A DNA stretch of 64,000 bases, taken from positions 1 to 64,000 of the forward strand of contig NZ_CADIKI010000022.1 in NCBI RefSeq assembly GCF_902859935.1, in the 5' to 3' direction. Every line of letters begins with the position of its first letter. Within the stretch, counting starts at the first letter, position 1. The position numbers and the translations under genes are program-made. This document shows, one piece after another, positions 51,170 to 59,668 of the stretch. Under the pieces are notes generated by a model. That model saw only the letters and a list, made by a program, of their open reading frames with translations. It did not search any database and was not told the DNA's origin. The stretch is from Paraburkholderia fynbosensis (GTDB taxonomy: Bacteria; Pseudomonadota; Gammaproteobacteria; Burkholderiales; Burkholderiaceae).

Positions 51170-52369
51170 TCAAGCAGCCTTCAACAACCCATGCGGGTCG
51201 ATCACGAACTTCCTCGGCGCACCGCCATCGAATTGCCGGTAACCATCGGGCGCTTCGTCGAGCGACACCACCGTCACGTTGACGATATCCGCAATCGGCA
51301 AACGGTCCCACAAGATCGCCTGCATCAGATTGTGGTTGTACTTCATCACCGGCGTTTGCCCGGTGTGGAACGAATGCGACTTGGCCCAGCCGAGCCCGAA
51401 ACGGATGCTCAGGCTGCCTTTGCGGGCGGCCGCATCGGCGGCACCCGGGTCGTCGGTCACATACAGGCCCGGAATGCCGATCGCGCCCGCCGCGCGCGTG
51501 ATTTCCATCAGCGAATTGAGTACCGTGGCCGGCGCCTCCTCGTGCGCGCCGCTGCTGCCGTGGCCGTGCGCCTCGAAGCCGACGCAGTCCACCGCGCAAT
51601 CCACTTCGGGCTTGCCGAGTATCTGCTCGATCTGTTCGCCGAGCGTCGCGTCCTTCGAAAGATCAATGGTCTGAAAGCCCATCTTGCGCGCATGCGCTAG
51701 ACGCGCCTCGTTCATATCGCCGACGATCGTGCAGGCCGCGCCCAGCAATCTCGCTGACGCCGCCGCGGCCATGCCCACCGGCCCCGCGCCCGCGATATAC
51801 ACCGTCGCGCCGGGTTTCACGCCCGCCATCACCGCGCCGTGATAGCCGGTCGGCAGAATGTCGGACAGACACGTGAGGTCGCGGATTTTCGACATCGCCT
51901 GCGCGCGGTCGGGAAACTTCAGCAGATTGAAGTCCGCGTACGGCACCATCACGTACTCGGCCTGGCCGCCGATCCAGCCGCCCATGTCCACGTAACCATA
52001 CGCGCCGCCCGCCCGCGACGGGTTCACGTTCAGGCACACGCCGGTGTGCTGCGCCTTGCAGGTCGGGCAGCGTCCGCACGCAACGTTGAACGGTACGGAC
52101 ACGAGGTCGCCGATTCTGAGCGTTTCGACGTCGCGGCCTACCTCGATCACCTCGCCGGTAATCTCGTGGCCCAGCACGAGGCCGACTTCGGCGGTCGTGC
52201 GGCCTCGCACCATGTGCTGATCGGAGCCGCAAATATTCGTGCTCACCACTTTCAGAATCACGCCGTGGCCGATCGACCGCCCGCGTGGATCGACCATCTT
52301 CGGATAGTCGATCGACTGCACTTGCACCTTGCCCTGCCCGAGATACACGACGCCGCGATTGCTGCTCAT
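51170..52369 (-). CDS. fdhA: Glutathione-independent formaldehyde dehydrogenase
   Basis: 399 residues. Zinc alcohol-dehydrogenase family: catalytic zinc ligands in STNICGSDQHM and GLVLGHEITGEV, structural zinc CGRCPTCKAQHTGVC, and NAD motif YIAGAGPVGMAAAASARLLG. The HEEAPATVLN insertion region is typical of FdhA from Pseudomonas putida. It oxidises the formaldehyde released by demethylation of betaine, dimethylglycine and sarcosine. It is divergent from betI. Confidence 0.95.
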   Translation of the reverse strand: MSSNRGVVYLGQGKVQVQSIDYPKMVDPRGRSIGHGVILKVVSTNICGSDQHMVRGRTTAEVGLVLGHEITGEVIEVGRDVETLRIGDLVSVPFNVACGRCPTCKAQHTGVCLNVNPSRAGGAYGYVDMGGWIGGQAEYVMVPYADFNLLKFPDRAQAMSKIRDLTCLSDILPTGYHGAVMAGVKPGATVYIAGAGPVGMAAAASARLLGAACTIVGDMNEARLAHARKMGFQTIDLSKDATLGEQIEQILGKPEVDCAVDCVGFEAHGHGSSGAHEEAPATVLNSLMEITRAAGAIGIPGLYVTDDPGAADAAARKGSLSIRFGLGWAKSHSFHTGQTPVMKYNHNLMQAILWDRLPIADIVNVTVVSLDEAPDGYRQFDGGAPRKFVIDPHGLLKAA

Positions 52370-52520
52370 TGTCCGTCTCCATGTCTTGTGAGCGGCGTGA
52401 CCGAGTGCGGGTTGTCAGCGCGGCACGCCGTTCAACGAGCGTAGCGTGCACCGGCATCGAGCACATGTATCTGACGCGACACAGGTTTGGCTGGAACCGA
52501 CAAGCGGAGGAACGTCAGTT

Positions 52521-52549
52521 TTTATTGATTGACCGTTCAATATAAATAA
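52521..52549. promoter_or_regulatory. BetI operator upstream of betI-betB-betA
   Basis: ATTGATTGACCGTTCAATAT with AT-rich flanks matches the known BetI box pattern built around TTGAACGTTCAA; here one base differs (TTGACCGTTCAA). It lies about 65-95 bases before betI in the fdhA-betI gap. BetI repression is relieved by choline (known in E. coli). Confidence 0.75.
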
Positions 52550-52615
52550 ACTTATCATGCGCCATCGACTCCATGCGGGCAGCTCGCACCTGGGTGCGCT
52601 CCCACCTCCAGCACC

Positions 52616-53221
52616 ATGCCCAAACTCGGAATGCGCGAAATCCGCCGCGCGCAGCTCATCGACGCCACCCTGCTCACGATCGACCAGAGCGGCCTCGCGG
52701 GCGCGACGGTCGCCTCGGTCGCACAACGCGCGAGCATTTCCACGGGCATCGTCAGCCACTATTTCGGCGACAAGGACGGTCTGCTCGAAGCCACCATGCG
52801 TCACGTGCTGCGCGATTTGTGGCAGGCCACCGCGAGCCGTCGGCGGGCGGCGAAGGCGGACCCGCGCGCGAAACTGCGCGCGGTGGTCGCCGCGAATTTC
52901 GACGCCGCGCAAACCAGCGGCCCGGTCATGAAAACGTGGCTCGCGTTCTGGTCCGAGAGCATGCACAAGCCGCAGCTGCGGCGGCTGCAATACGTGAACA
53001 CGCGCCGCCTGAACTCGAATCTGTGCGCAGATTTTTCGAAGGCGCTGCCGCGCGCGGCGGCGCGCCGTGCGGCGAGCGGCCTCGCGGCGCTGATCGACGG
53101 CTTGTGGCTGCGCGGCGCGCTGTCGGGCGAACCATTCGACACCAGGGCGGCGCTACGCGTCGCGAACGACTATATCGACCTGATGCTGACGGCGCGCAAT
53201 CAGGCCGGCGGCATTTCCTGA
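52616..53221 (+). CDS. betI: TetR-family repressor of choline oxidation
   Basis: 201 residues. HTH SVAQRASISTGIVSHYFGDK in the TetR N-terminus and the BetI-specific continuation (LLEATMRHVLRDLWQATASR, MKTWLAFWSESMHKPQLRRL). It is first in betI-betB-betA with short gaps (12 bases each), so the three are co-transcribed and autoregulated via the box at 52521. Confidence 0.94.
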   Translation: MPKLGMREIRRAQLIDATLLTIDQSGLAGATVASVAQRASISTGIVSHYFGDKDGLLEATMRHVLRDLWQATASRRRAAKADPRAKLRAVVAANFDAAQTSGPVMKTWLAFWSESMHKPQLRRLQYVNTRRLNSNLCADFSKALPRAAARRAASGLAALIDGLWLRGALSGEPFDTRAALRVANDYIDLMLTARNQAGGIS

Positions 53222-53233
53222 AAGGAGCACGTG

Positions 53234-54703
53234 ATGGCGGTATTCGCAACGCAACGTCTGTACATAGGCGGCGCTTACGTCGATGCAACCAGCGGAGAAA
53301 CCTTCGACACGCTCGACCCCGCCACCGGCGAGACGCTCGCGAGCGTTGAGCAGGCATCGGCGGCCGATATCGAGCGCGCCGTGCTAACGGCGCAAGCCGG
53401 GCAACGCGAGTGGGCCGCGCTCACGGCGATGCAGCGCTCGCGCGTTCTGCGTCGCGCGGTGGACCTGCTGCGCGAGCGCAACGACGAACTTGCGTTGCTC
53501 GAAACCCGCGACACCGGCAAGCCGATCGCCGAAACGCGCGCGGTCGATATCGTCACCGGCGCCGACGTGATCGAGTACTACGCGGGACTCGCCACCGCGA
53601 TCGAAGGCCAGCAGATTCCGCTGCGCCCGTCGTCGTTCGTCTACACGCGCCGCGAGCCGCTCGGCGTATGCGCGGGCATCGGCGCATGGAACTACCCGAT
53701 CCAGATCGCGTGCTGGAAATCGGCACCGGCGCTCGCGGCCGGCAATGCGATGATCTTCAAGCCAAGCGAGATCACGCCTTTGTCGGCGTTGAAGCTCGCG
53801 GAGATCTACACCGAGGCTGGCGTGCCGGCGGGCGTATTCAACGTCGTCCAGGGCGATGGCCGGATCGGTGCGATGCTCGCCGCCCATCCTCACATCGAGA
53901 AGATTTCGTTTACCGGCGGCGTCGAAACGGGCAAAAAGGTGATGTCGCTTGCCGCGTCGTCGTCGCTGAAAGAAGTGACGATGGAGCTCGGCGGCAAGTC
54001 GCCGCTCCTCGTGTTCGACGACGCCGACCTCGAGCGCGCCGCCGACATCGCGATGAGCGCCAACTTCTTCAGCGCGGGGCAGGTCTGCACCAACGGCACG
54101 CGCGTGTTCGTGCAACGCAGCGTGGTCGCCCGGTTCGAAGCGTTGCTGCTCGCGCGGGTCGAACGCATCCGCGTGGGCGCGCCCACTGACGCGGATACGA
54201 ACTTCGGCCCGCTCGCAAGTGCCGCGCAATTGCGGAAGGTGCTCGGCTATATCGATAGCGGTGTGCAGGAAGGCGCGCGCTTGCTGGCGGGCGGCCGGCG
54301 CCTGACCGAAGGTCATTTCGCCCGCGGCCAGTATGTCGCGCCGACCGTCTTCACCTGTTGCCACGACGACATGCGCATCGTGCGCGAAGAAATCTTCGGC
54401 CCGGTGATGAGCATCCTCGTGTTCGACGACGAGGACGAAGCGATCGCGCGCGCGAACCTTACCTCCTATGGCCTCGCCGCGGGCGTTGTCACCGAAAATC
54501 TCTCTCGCGCGCACCGGGTGATTCATCGCCTGGATGCCGGCATCTGCTGGATCAACACGTGGGGAGAGTCGCCCGCGGAAATGCCGGTGGGCGGCTACAA
54601 GCAATCGGGTGTCGGTCGCGAAAACGGCATCACGACGCTCGCACACTACACGCGCATCAAGTCCGTGCAAGTCGAACTCGGCCCCTATCAACCGGTGTTC
54701 TAA
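53234..54703 (+). CDS. betB: Betaine aldehyde dehydrogenase
   Basis: 489 residues. ALDH fold with YTRREPLGVCAGIGAWNYPI, the catalytic Glu in KEVTMELGGKSPLLVF and the nucleophile Cys in SAGQVCTNGTRVF. AAAGGAG six bases before the ATG at 53234 sets the start; the GTG at 53231 is too close to it. It oxidises betaine aldehyde to glycine betaine with NAD(P). Between betI and betA. Confidence 0.96.
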   Translation: MAVFATQRLYIGGAYVDATSGETFDTLDPATGETLASVEQASAADIERAVLTAQAGQREWAALTAMQRSRVLRRAVDLLRERNDELALLETRDTGKPIAETRAVDIVTGADVIEYYAGLATAIEGQQIPLRPSSFVYTRREPLGVCAGIGAWNYPIQIACWKSAPALAAGNAMIFKPSEITPLSALKLAEIYTEAGVPAGVFNVVQGDGRIGAMLAAHPHIEKISFTGGVETGKKVMSLAASSSLKEVTMELGGKSPLLVFDDADLERAADIAMSANFFSAGQVCTNGTRVFVQRSVVARFEALLLARVERIRVGAPTDADTNFGPLASAAQLRKVLGYIDSGVQEGARLLAGGRRLTEGHFARGQYVAPTVFTCCHDDMRIVREEIFGPVMSILVFDDEDEAIARANLTSYGLAAGVVTENLSRAHRVIHRLDAGICWINTWGESPAEMPVGGYKQSGVGRENGITTLAHYTRIKSVQVELGPYQPVF

Positions 54704-54715
54704 GGAGTGGCGGCG

Positions 54716-56383
54716 ATGGCCTCGAACGAATACGACTACATCATCGTCGGCGCGGGTTCCGCGGGCAACGTCCTCGCGTCGCGCCTCACCGAAGACGCCG
54801 ACGTGACCGTGCTGCTGCTCGAAGCAGGCGGCCCCGACTACCGTTTCGATTTCCGCACCCAGATGCCGGCCGCGCTCGCGTATCCGCTGCAAGGACGCCG
54901 CTATAACTGGGCATACGAGACGGACCCCGAACCGCACATGAACAACCGGCGCATGGAGTGCGGACGCGGCAAGGGGCTCGGTGGCTCGTCGCTGATCAAC
55001 GGCATGTGCTACATCCGCGGCAATGCGCTCGATTACGACGGCTGGGCCGCGCGGCCTGGTCTCGAGACCTGGACCTATCTGGACTGCCTGCCGTATTTCC
55101 GCAAAGCCGAAACGCGCGACATCGGCGCGAACGCGTATCACGGCGGCGACGGCCCGGTACACGTAAGCACCAGCAAGCCGGGCAACAACCCGCTCTTCGC
55201 CGCGATGGTCGAGGCCGGTGTGCAGGCGGGCTTTGCGCGTACCGACGATCTGAACGGCTATCGGCAGGAAGGCTTTGGTCCGATGGATCGCACGGTCACG
55301 GCCAACGGCCGGCGCGCGAGTACCGCGCGCGGCTATCTGGATCGCGCGAAAACGCGGTCGAATCTGACGATCGTCACGCATGCGGTAACCGAGCGCGTGC
55401 TGTTTTCGGGCAAGCGCGCGGTCGGCGTCGCGTATCTGCGTCATGGCACGGCGGCGAACGTGCATGCGCGCCGCGAAGTGCTCGTGTGCAGCGGCGCAAT
55501 CGCGTCGCCGCAACTGCTGCAGCGCTCCGGCGTGGGCCGCTCGACCTGGCTGCGCGAGTTGGACGTGCCGCTCGTGCACGATCTGCCGGGTGTCGGCGAG
55601 AATCTTCAGGACCATCTGGAGATGTATATCCAGTACGAATGTAAGGAGCCTGTGTCGCTCTACCCCGCATTGCAGTGGTGGAACCAGCCTGCCATCGGAC
55701 TCGAATGGATGATCAACGGCACGGGCATCGGCGCCAGCAATCAGTTCGAAGCGGGCGGCTTCATCCGCACGCGCGACGATGATCCGTGGCCGAACCTTCA
55801 GTATCACTTCCTGCCGGTCGCCATCAACTACAACGGCTCGAATGCGATCAGGATGCACGGCTTCCAGGCGCACGTCGGCTCGATGCGTTCGCCGAGCCGG
55901 GGCCGCGTGAAGCTCACCTCGCGCGATCCCAATGCACACCCCAGCATCCTGTTCAACTACATGGCCGATCCGCTCGACTGGCGCGAATTCCGCGACGGCA
56001 TCCGCATCACGCGTGAAATCATGCGTCAACCGGCGCTCGATCGTTATCGTGGCCGCGAGCTGAATCCCGGTGCCGAACTGAGCACCGACGCGCAACTCGA
56101 TCAGTTCGTACGGATGCGCGCGGAAACGGCGTTTCATCCGTCGTGCTCGTGCAAGATGGGCTATGACGACATGGCGGTGGTCGACAACGAGGGCCGCGTG
56201 CATGGCATCGACGCGCTGCGGGTCGTCGATGCGTCGATCATGCCGCGCATCACGACCGGCAATCTGAACGCGCCGACCATCATGCTGGCCGAGAAGATCG
56301 CCGACCGGATTCGCGGGCGGGACGCGTTGGCACGTGTCGATACGCCTTACTTCGTCGCGAAGCGAGTCGCCGGTTTTGCTTGA
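54716..56383 (+). CDS. betA: Choline dehydrogenase
   Basis: 555 residues. GMC oxidoreductase: FAD motif YIIVGAGSAGNVLASRLTED, the signature GRGKGLGGSSLINGM, and the C-terminal His in AFHPSCSCKMGYDDM with NLNAPTIMLAEKIADRI. AAGGAG eight bases before the ATG at 54716 was used; the frame has an earlier GTG at 54707. It oxidises choline to betaine aldehyde at the inner membrane. A very long antisense frame over betB-betA is spurious. Confidence 0.96.
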   Translation: MASNEYDYIIVGAGSAGNVLASRLTEDADVTVLLLEAGGPDYRFDFRTQMPAALAYPLQGRRYNWAYETDPEPHMNNRRMECGRGKGLGGSSLINGMCYIRGNALDYDGWAARPGLETWTYLDCLPYFRKAETRDIGANAYHGGDGPVHVSTSKPGNNPLFAAMVEAGVQAGFARTDDLNGYRQEGFGPMDRTVTANGRRASTARGYLDRAKTRSNLTIVTHAVTERVLFSGKRAVGVAYLRHGTAANVHARREVLVCSGAIASPQLLQRSGVGRSTWLRELDVPLVHDLPGVGENLQDHLEMYIQYECKEPVSLYPALQWWNQPAIGLEWMINGTGIGASNQFEAGGFIRTRDDDPWPNLQYHFLPVAINYNGSNAIRMHGFQAHVGSMRSPSRGRVKLTSRDPNAHPSILFNYMADPLDWREFRDGIRITREIMRQPALDRYRGRELNPGAELSTDAQLDQFVRMRAETAFHPSCSCKMGYDDMAVVDNEGRVHGIDALRVVDASIMPRITTGNLNAPTIMLAEKIADRIRGRDALARVDTPYFVAKRVAGFA

Positions 56384-56473
56384 GGGCAAATATAAGGCAA
56401 CCCCACGAAGGATCGAAGATCCGGACCGCGGTCACGACTGACCCGACCGCCCGCTCAGCGCGTCACAGTTTAG

Positions 56474-57049
56474 CTACCCGAAAACCCGAGCCCACGCCGC
56501 GCGAAGGCGTCGCGCCCGATCTTCGAAGATATATGACGCGGCCAACGTGAGGAGAGCGGAGACCACACCGGTCACGATGTGCTCCACATAGGGGATGCGG
56601 TAGTGGCTCTCGTGACCATAAGCGTCGCCTATCGCCGTCAGCAAACCGACGAGCAGCGCATTGCTATATCGGTGCTTATAGAATCGGGCCGCAGGCGTGA
56701 AAGTCAGCAAGACCGCCAGCAGCCCGGTCAGCAGACCTGTCTGCAAGGCGATCGTCCAGTGGGCGAGGCTCATGACATTGCCCCAGCTGCCGGGCATACA
56801 GGTCATGCACGCGCTGGTCGGCTGCCAGAAACGCTGGATAAACAACCGCAGGCGGCGCTTCCATTCGCTTGACACGATCGATGTCCTCGGCAATGCCGAC
56901 ACCGCCGTGCGTTTCCTCGGCGCGGCGTCAAGGCGTTCCGGTGAGCCCGCTTCCGGCTCATGGACCGACGTGCGCACGGGCACCCGATCGCGCTCGGGCG
57001 GGAATCTGAGCCTGGTAGCGATATTACTCCGCACCCACTGCATGCGCAC
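56474..57049 (-). CDS. Putative membrane protein, possibly frameshifted in the middle
   Basis: 191 residues as read. The C-terminal half has three hydrophobic stretches (LAHWTIALQTGLLTGLLAVL, NALLVGLLTAIGDAY, HIVTGVVSALLTLAASYIFE) and a charged end (DRARRLRAAWARVFG). Between SSEWKRRLRLFIQRF and LAHWTIAL the reading is WQPTSACMTCMPGSWGNVMS, but a neighbouring frame offers FLAADQRVHDLYARQLGQCH, which looks far more natural. This suggests two compensating frameshifts that altered about 20 residues. The gene may still be functional. No family name can be given. Confidence 0.5.
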   Translation of the reverse strand: MRMQWVRSNIATRLRFPPERDRVPVRTSVHEPEAGSPERLDAAPRKRTAVSALPRTSIVSSEWKRRLRLFIQRFWQPTSACMTCMPGSWGNVMSLAHWTIALQTGLLTGLLAVLLTFTPAARFYKHRYSNALLVGLLTAIGDAYGHESHYRIPYVEHIVTGVVSALLTLAASYIFEDRARRLRAAWARVFG

Positions 57050-57079
57050 CTCAGCCGGCTCCGGTGTTCGGCCTGCGAC

Positions 57080-57856
57080 TCACGATCCGCCAAACCAGTT
57101 ATAGCCCTGATCGACCCAGTAGCCCCCCGGAAACGTGTTGGTCACGAAAATCTCGATGATGTGCTTGGGATTCTTATAGCCGAGTTTGGTCGGCATTCTG
57201 AGCTTCATCGGGAAGCCGTATTTGGCGGGCAATTGCTGACCGTCAAAGGTAAAGGTCAACAGCGTCTGCGGATGCAGCGCCGTGGGCATATCGATGCTTT
57301 CGTAGTAGTCGTCAGCGCATTTGAAGCCGACGTATTTCGCCGACGTGTCCGCACCGACACGCTTGAGAAACGCCGCGAACGGCGTGCCGCCCCATCGGCC
57401 GATCGCACTCCAGCCTTCGACGCAGATATGCCGCGTGATCTGTTCGGCCTTCGGCAATGCGTCAAGGTCGGCAAGCGTCCAGTCCTTCCTGTCCTGCACG
57501 AGGCCGCTGACTTTCAGGCGGAAATCGCCGCCATCGACGTGCGGCACATCGTCGATCCCATAGAACGCATTGAACGGGAACGGACGTGTGATCTGTGCTT
57601 CGGTGTAGGTCGGTGCGAGACGGTTCGGGTCGAATAGCCAGCCCTGCACGCGGTCGTTCATTGCCGACACGCGCGATAGAAACGTCTCGACCGATTTATC
57701 GTCCGACAGGCTGCATCCGGTCAGCATCGCCAACCCGCCCAGTGTGATGATGCGTTTGCCGAACAGGCGCCGTGACGGCATATCGAGCTCACGCCGCACG
57801 TCGATGCTGAGCGACTCGCGATCGACGCCCGATCGCGACGGTTTGAATGGCTTCAC
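57080..57856 (-). CDS. Tat-exported sulfite-oxidase-type molybdopterin oxidoreductase
   Basis: 258 residues. The molybdenum-ligand cysteine lies in RHICVEGWSAIGRWGGTPFA, the conserved sulfite-oxidase/MsrP motif. The N-terminus has a twin-arginine motif (PSRRLFGKR) and a hydrophobic stretch ending LTGCS, a lipobox, so it is probably a Tat-exported lipoprotein on the periplasmic side. The start may be at 57856 or at the ATG 25 codons later (MPSRRLFGKR). It follows a membrane cytochrome b gene by 15 bases, which would deliver or accept electrons. Substrate not known; MsrP repairs methionine sulfoxide but sulfite-oxidase-like members differ. Confidence 0.85.
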   Translation of the reverse strand: MKPFKPSRSGVDRESLSIDVRRELDMPSRRLFGKRIITLGGLAMLTGCSLSDDKSVETFLSRVSAMNDRVQGWLFDPNRLAPTYTEAQITRPFPFNAFYGIDDVPHVDGGDFRLKVSGLVQDRKDWTLADLDALPKAEQITRHICVEGWSAIGRWGGTPFAAFLKRVGADTSAKYVGFKCADDYYESIDMPTALHPQTLLTFTFDGQQLPAKYGFPMKLRMPTKLGYKNPKHIIEIFVTNTFPGGYWVDQGYNWFGGS

Positions 57857-57871
57857 AGGAGTAGTCCTCGG

Positions 57872-58498
57872 TTAGCGGCCACGAATCATCGTGAGCAACG
57901 AGCGCGGCACGAGCGCGACCATCGTCAGGTGAATCACGATGAAACCGGCCAGCAGCGCCATCGCGCAGAAGTGAACCACGCGCGCGTTGTCATATCCGCC
58001 CATCAGTTCGCGCAGTACCGGAAACTGCACCGACTTCCAGATCGCGAGCCCCGATACGATCAGCACGGCTATGTCGAACATCACGAACAGGTAAGCGAAC
58101 TTCTGCACTGCGTTGTAGCGGCTCGGGTCCGCATGCGACAGGTGGCCTTTCAAGGCTTCGCGCAGGTCGTGCAGGACCGCGCGAGGCGACAGCGGGAAAA
58201 ACTTCGACCGGATGCGGCCCGTGACGAGGTTCATCGCCAGATAAAAGAGTGCGTTGAAGAACAGCAGCCACATCGCCGCGAAGTGCCATTGCAACGCGCC
58301 GCCGAGCCAGCCGCCGAGCGTGAGGCCGGTCGGGATCGTGAAACCCGGGAACACCGGGGAGGCGTCGTAGATTCGCCAGCCCGACAGTATCATCAGCACC
58401 ACGGCCAACGCGTTGAGCCAGTGCGCGATGCGCACCCATGCGGGTTGCAGGGTGCGTGTCGCGTCGGGCAATGCACCAGATTGGGGGAGAGCTTTCAT
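57872..58498 (-). CDS. Membrane cytochrome b (b561/MsrQ-like partner)
   Basis: 208 residues with four or five membrane helices. Histidines in suitable helices (RIAHWLNALAVVLMILSGWR, LQWHFAAMWLLFFNALFYLA, VVHFCAMALLAGFIVIHLTM) can ligate two haems b. The start at 58498 has GGAG eight bases upstream. It precedes the molybdopterin oxidoreductase gene by 15 bases and so most likely links it to the quinone pool. Confidence 0.85.
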   Translation of the reverse strand: MKALPQSGALPDATRTLQPAWVRIAHWLNALAVVLMILSGWRIYDASPVFPGFTIPTGLTLGGWLGGALQWHFAAMWLLFFNALFYLAMNLVTGRIRSKFFPLSPRAVLHDLREALKGHLSHADPSRYNAVQKFAYLFVMFDIAVLIVSGLAIWKSVQFPVLRELMGGYDNARVVHFCAMALLAGFIVIHLTMVALVPRSLLTMIRGR

Positions 58499-58568
58499 TC
58501 CGAATCTCCGTGAAGCCTCGAGGCTCAGGTGCGTTCGCCGCAAGATGCCGGGAACGCACCTGTGCGCC

Positions 58569-58823
58569 TTACTTGCTCATCGCGTCGTCTTTTTTCATTG
58601 CGTCGTCTTTTTTCATCGAGTCCTGTTTCATCTTGCTGCCGTGCTTCTTCATCGAGTCTTTGGACATCGAGTCTTTGGACATCGAATCCTTGGCCATCGA
58701 GTCCTTGCTCATCGTGTCTTTCGACATCGAATCGTTGGACATGGCGCCGCTCGCCTGGGCGAACACCGAACCACCGCTGACGAGCAAGACTGCGGCGACT
58801 GCTGCGATTGCAATGCGTTTCAT
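58569..58823 (-). CDS. Pentapeptide MXKDX repeat protein
   Basis: 84 residues: signal peptide (MKRIAIAAVAAVLLVSGGSV, cleaved before QASGAM) and a mature part made of MSKDS/MSKDT/MAKDS/MKKDD repeats, matching the MxKDx family. It is very rich in Met, Lys, Asp and Ser, which suggests metal (copper or silver) binding or surface association, but no function is proven. It is 70 bases upstream of the cytochrome b gene and divergent from an ECF sigma factor gene. The long frame to 58898 was shortened to expose the signal peptide. Confidence 0.85.
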   Translation of the reverse strand: MKRIAIAAVAAVLLVSGGSVFAQASGAMSNDSMSKDTMSKDSMAKDSMSKDSMSKDSMKKHGSKMKQDSMKKDDAMKKDDAMSK

Positions 58824-58973
58824 GGCAACTCCTGGAGTGTTGTTGGTCGGGCCGCCGTCGCTCATGGCTATAGCCTGTGGCCGGCCCGTGGGTATCAAAT
58901 AGACTGCTTTGCGGCAACTACCGATGCGTCGTCATCCCGCATCTGTGAGGTAGTTCGCTGCGTGTCCCGGCGC

Positions 58974-59085
58974 GGTTACAGCACGTGCGAAGTTTTTTCT
59001 CTTCAACAGACAAAAAGAACGCACGCGATGCAGTCCTGGCCGCCAACGCCCCAGGCGATGGAATAAAATCCTGTTTCCTGTAACC
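58974..59085. promoter_or_regulatory. Divergent region with two inverted TGTAACC motifs
   Basis: TGTAACC occurs on the minus strand at 58980-58974 and on the plus strand at 59079-59085. This resembles -35 elements of several ECF sigma factors. The minus-strand copy is about 150 bases before the MXKDX gene, but no convincing -10 element follows either copy, so the promoter assignment is weak. The rest of 58824-59095 shows nothing else. Confidence 0.3.
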
Positions 59086-59095
59086 GACGTCCCCG

Positions 59096-59668
59096 ATGAA
59101 TCGAACTAACGATATCACCGCAGCGCAGGCAAAAGAGGCCCATCTGCGAGCCCTGTTCCTGCGCGGCCTGGACGGAGACGCCGCTGGCTATCGGCAATTC
59201 CTGACGGAACTGGGCGCGCACCTGCGTGGCTTCCTGCGGCGGCGCCTTCACGACAGCGCGGCCGATGTGGAGGATCTGGTGCAGGAAATATTGCTGGCAG
59301 TTCACAATGGACGGCATACGTATCGCGACGAGCAGCCGCTGACCGCGTGGATTCACGCCATCGCGCGCTACAAGCTGACGGATTACTTTCGGGCGCGCTC
59401 GCGCCACGAAGCGCTCAACGATCCGCTTGACGATGCATTCGAATTGCTCGCCGCGCCCGATCTCGAACCGGCGCAAGCCCGGCGCGACGTGGGCAAGCTG
59501 CTCGAACAGTTGCCCGATCGTCAGCGTCTGCCGATCATGCATGTCAAGCTCGAAGGGTTGTCGGTGACCGAAACCGCGCAGTTGACCGGCTTGTCGGAGT
59601 CCGCGGTCAAGATCGGCGTGCATCGTGGACTTAAGGTGTTGGCCGCAAAGATTCGAGGAAGCCGATGA
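59096..59668 (+). CDS. ECF-type RNA polymerase sigma factor
   Basis: 190 residues. Region 2 (DVEDLVQEILLAVHNGRHTY, PLTAWIHAIARYKLTDYFRA) and region 4 (LPDRQRLPIMHVKLEGLSVT, ETAQLTGLSESAVKIGVHRG) are well formed. It overlaps the next gene by four bases (ATGA). It is of the SigF type that pairs with NrsF (DUF1109) anti-sigma proteins and likely drives the nearby MXKDX-cytochrome-molybdoenzyme genes, by neighbourhood only. Confidence 0.9.
   Translation: MNRTNDITAAQAKEAHLRALFLRGLDGDAAGYRQFLTELGAHLRGFLRRRLHDSAADVEDLVQEILLAVHNGRHTYRDEQPLTAWIHAIARYKLTDYFRARSRHEALNDPLDDAFELLAAPDLEPAQARRDVGKLLEQLPDRQRLPIMHVKLEGLSVTETAQLTGLSESAVKIGVHRGLKVLAAKIRGSR

Noticed and set aside
53384..56389. Minus-strand open frame of about 1000 codons opposite betB and betA
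   Set aside because: It is rich in Arg, His and Ala with no domain, and the plus strand carries two unmistakable enzymes with good ribosome binding sites. Long antisense frames are expected from codon bias in GC-rich DNA.
58957..59085. Full ECF promoter pairs from the TGTAACC motifs
   Set aside because: The plus-strand copy is too close to the sigma start codon and no -10 (CGTC-like) element is at the right spacing for either copy.
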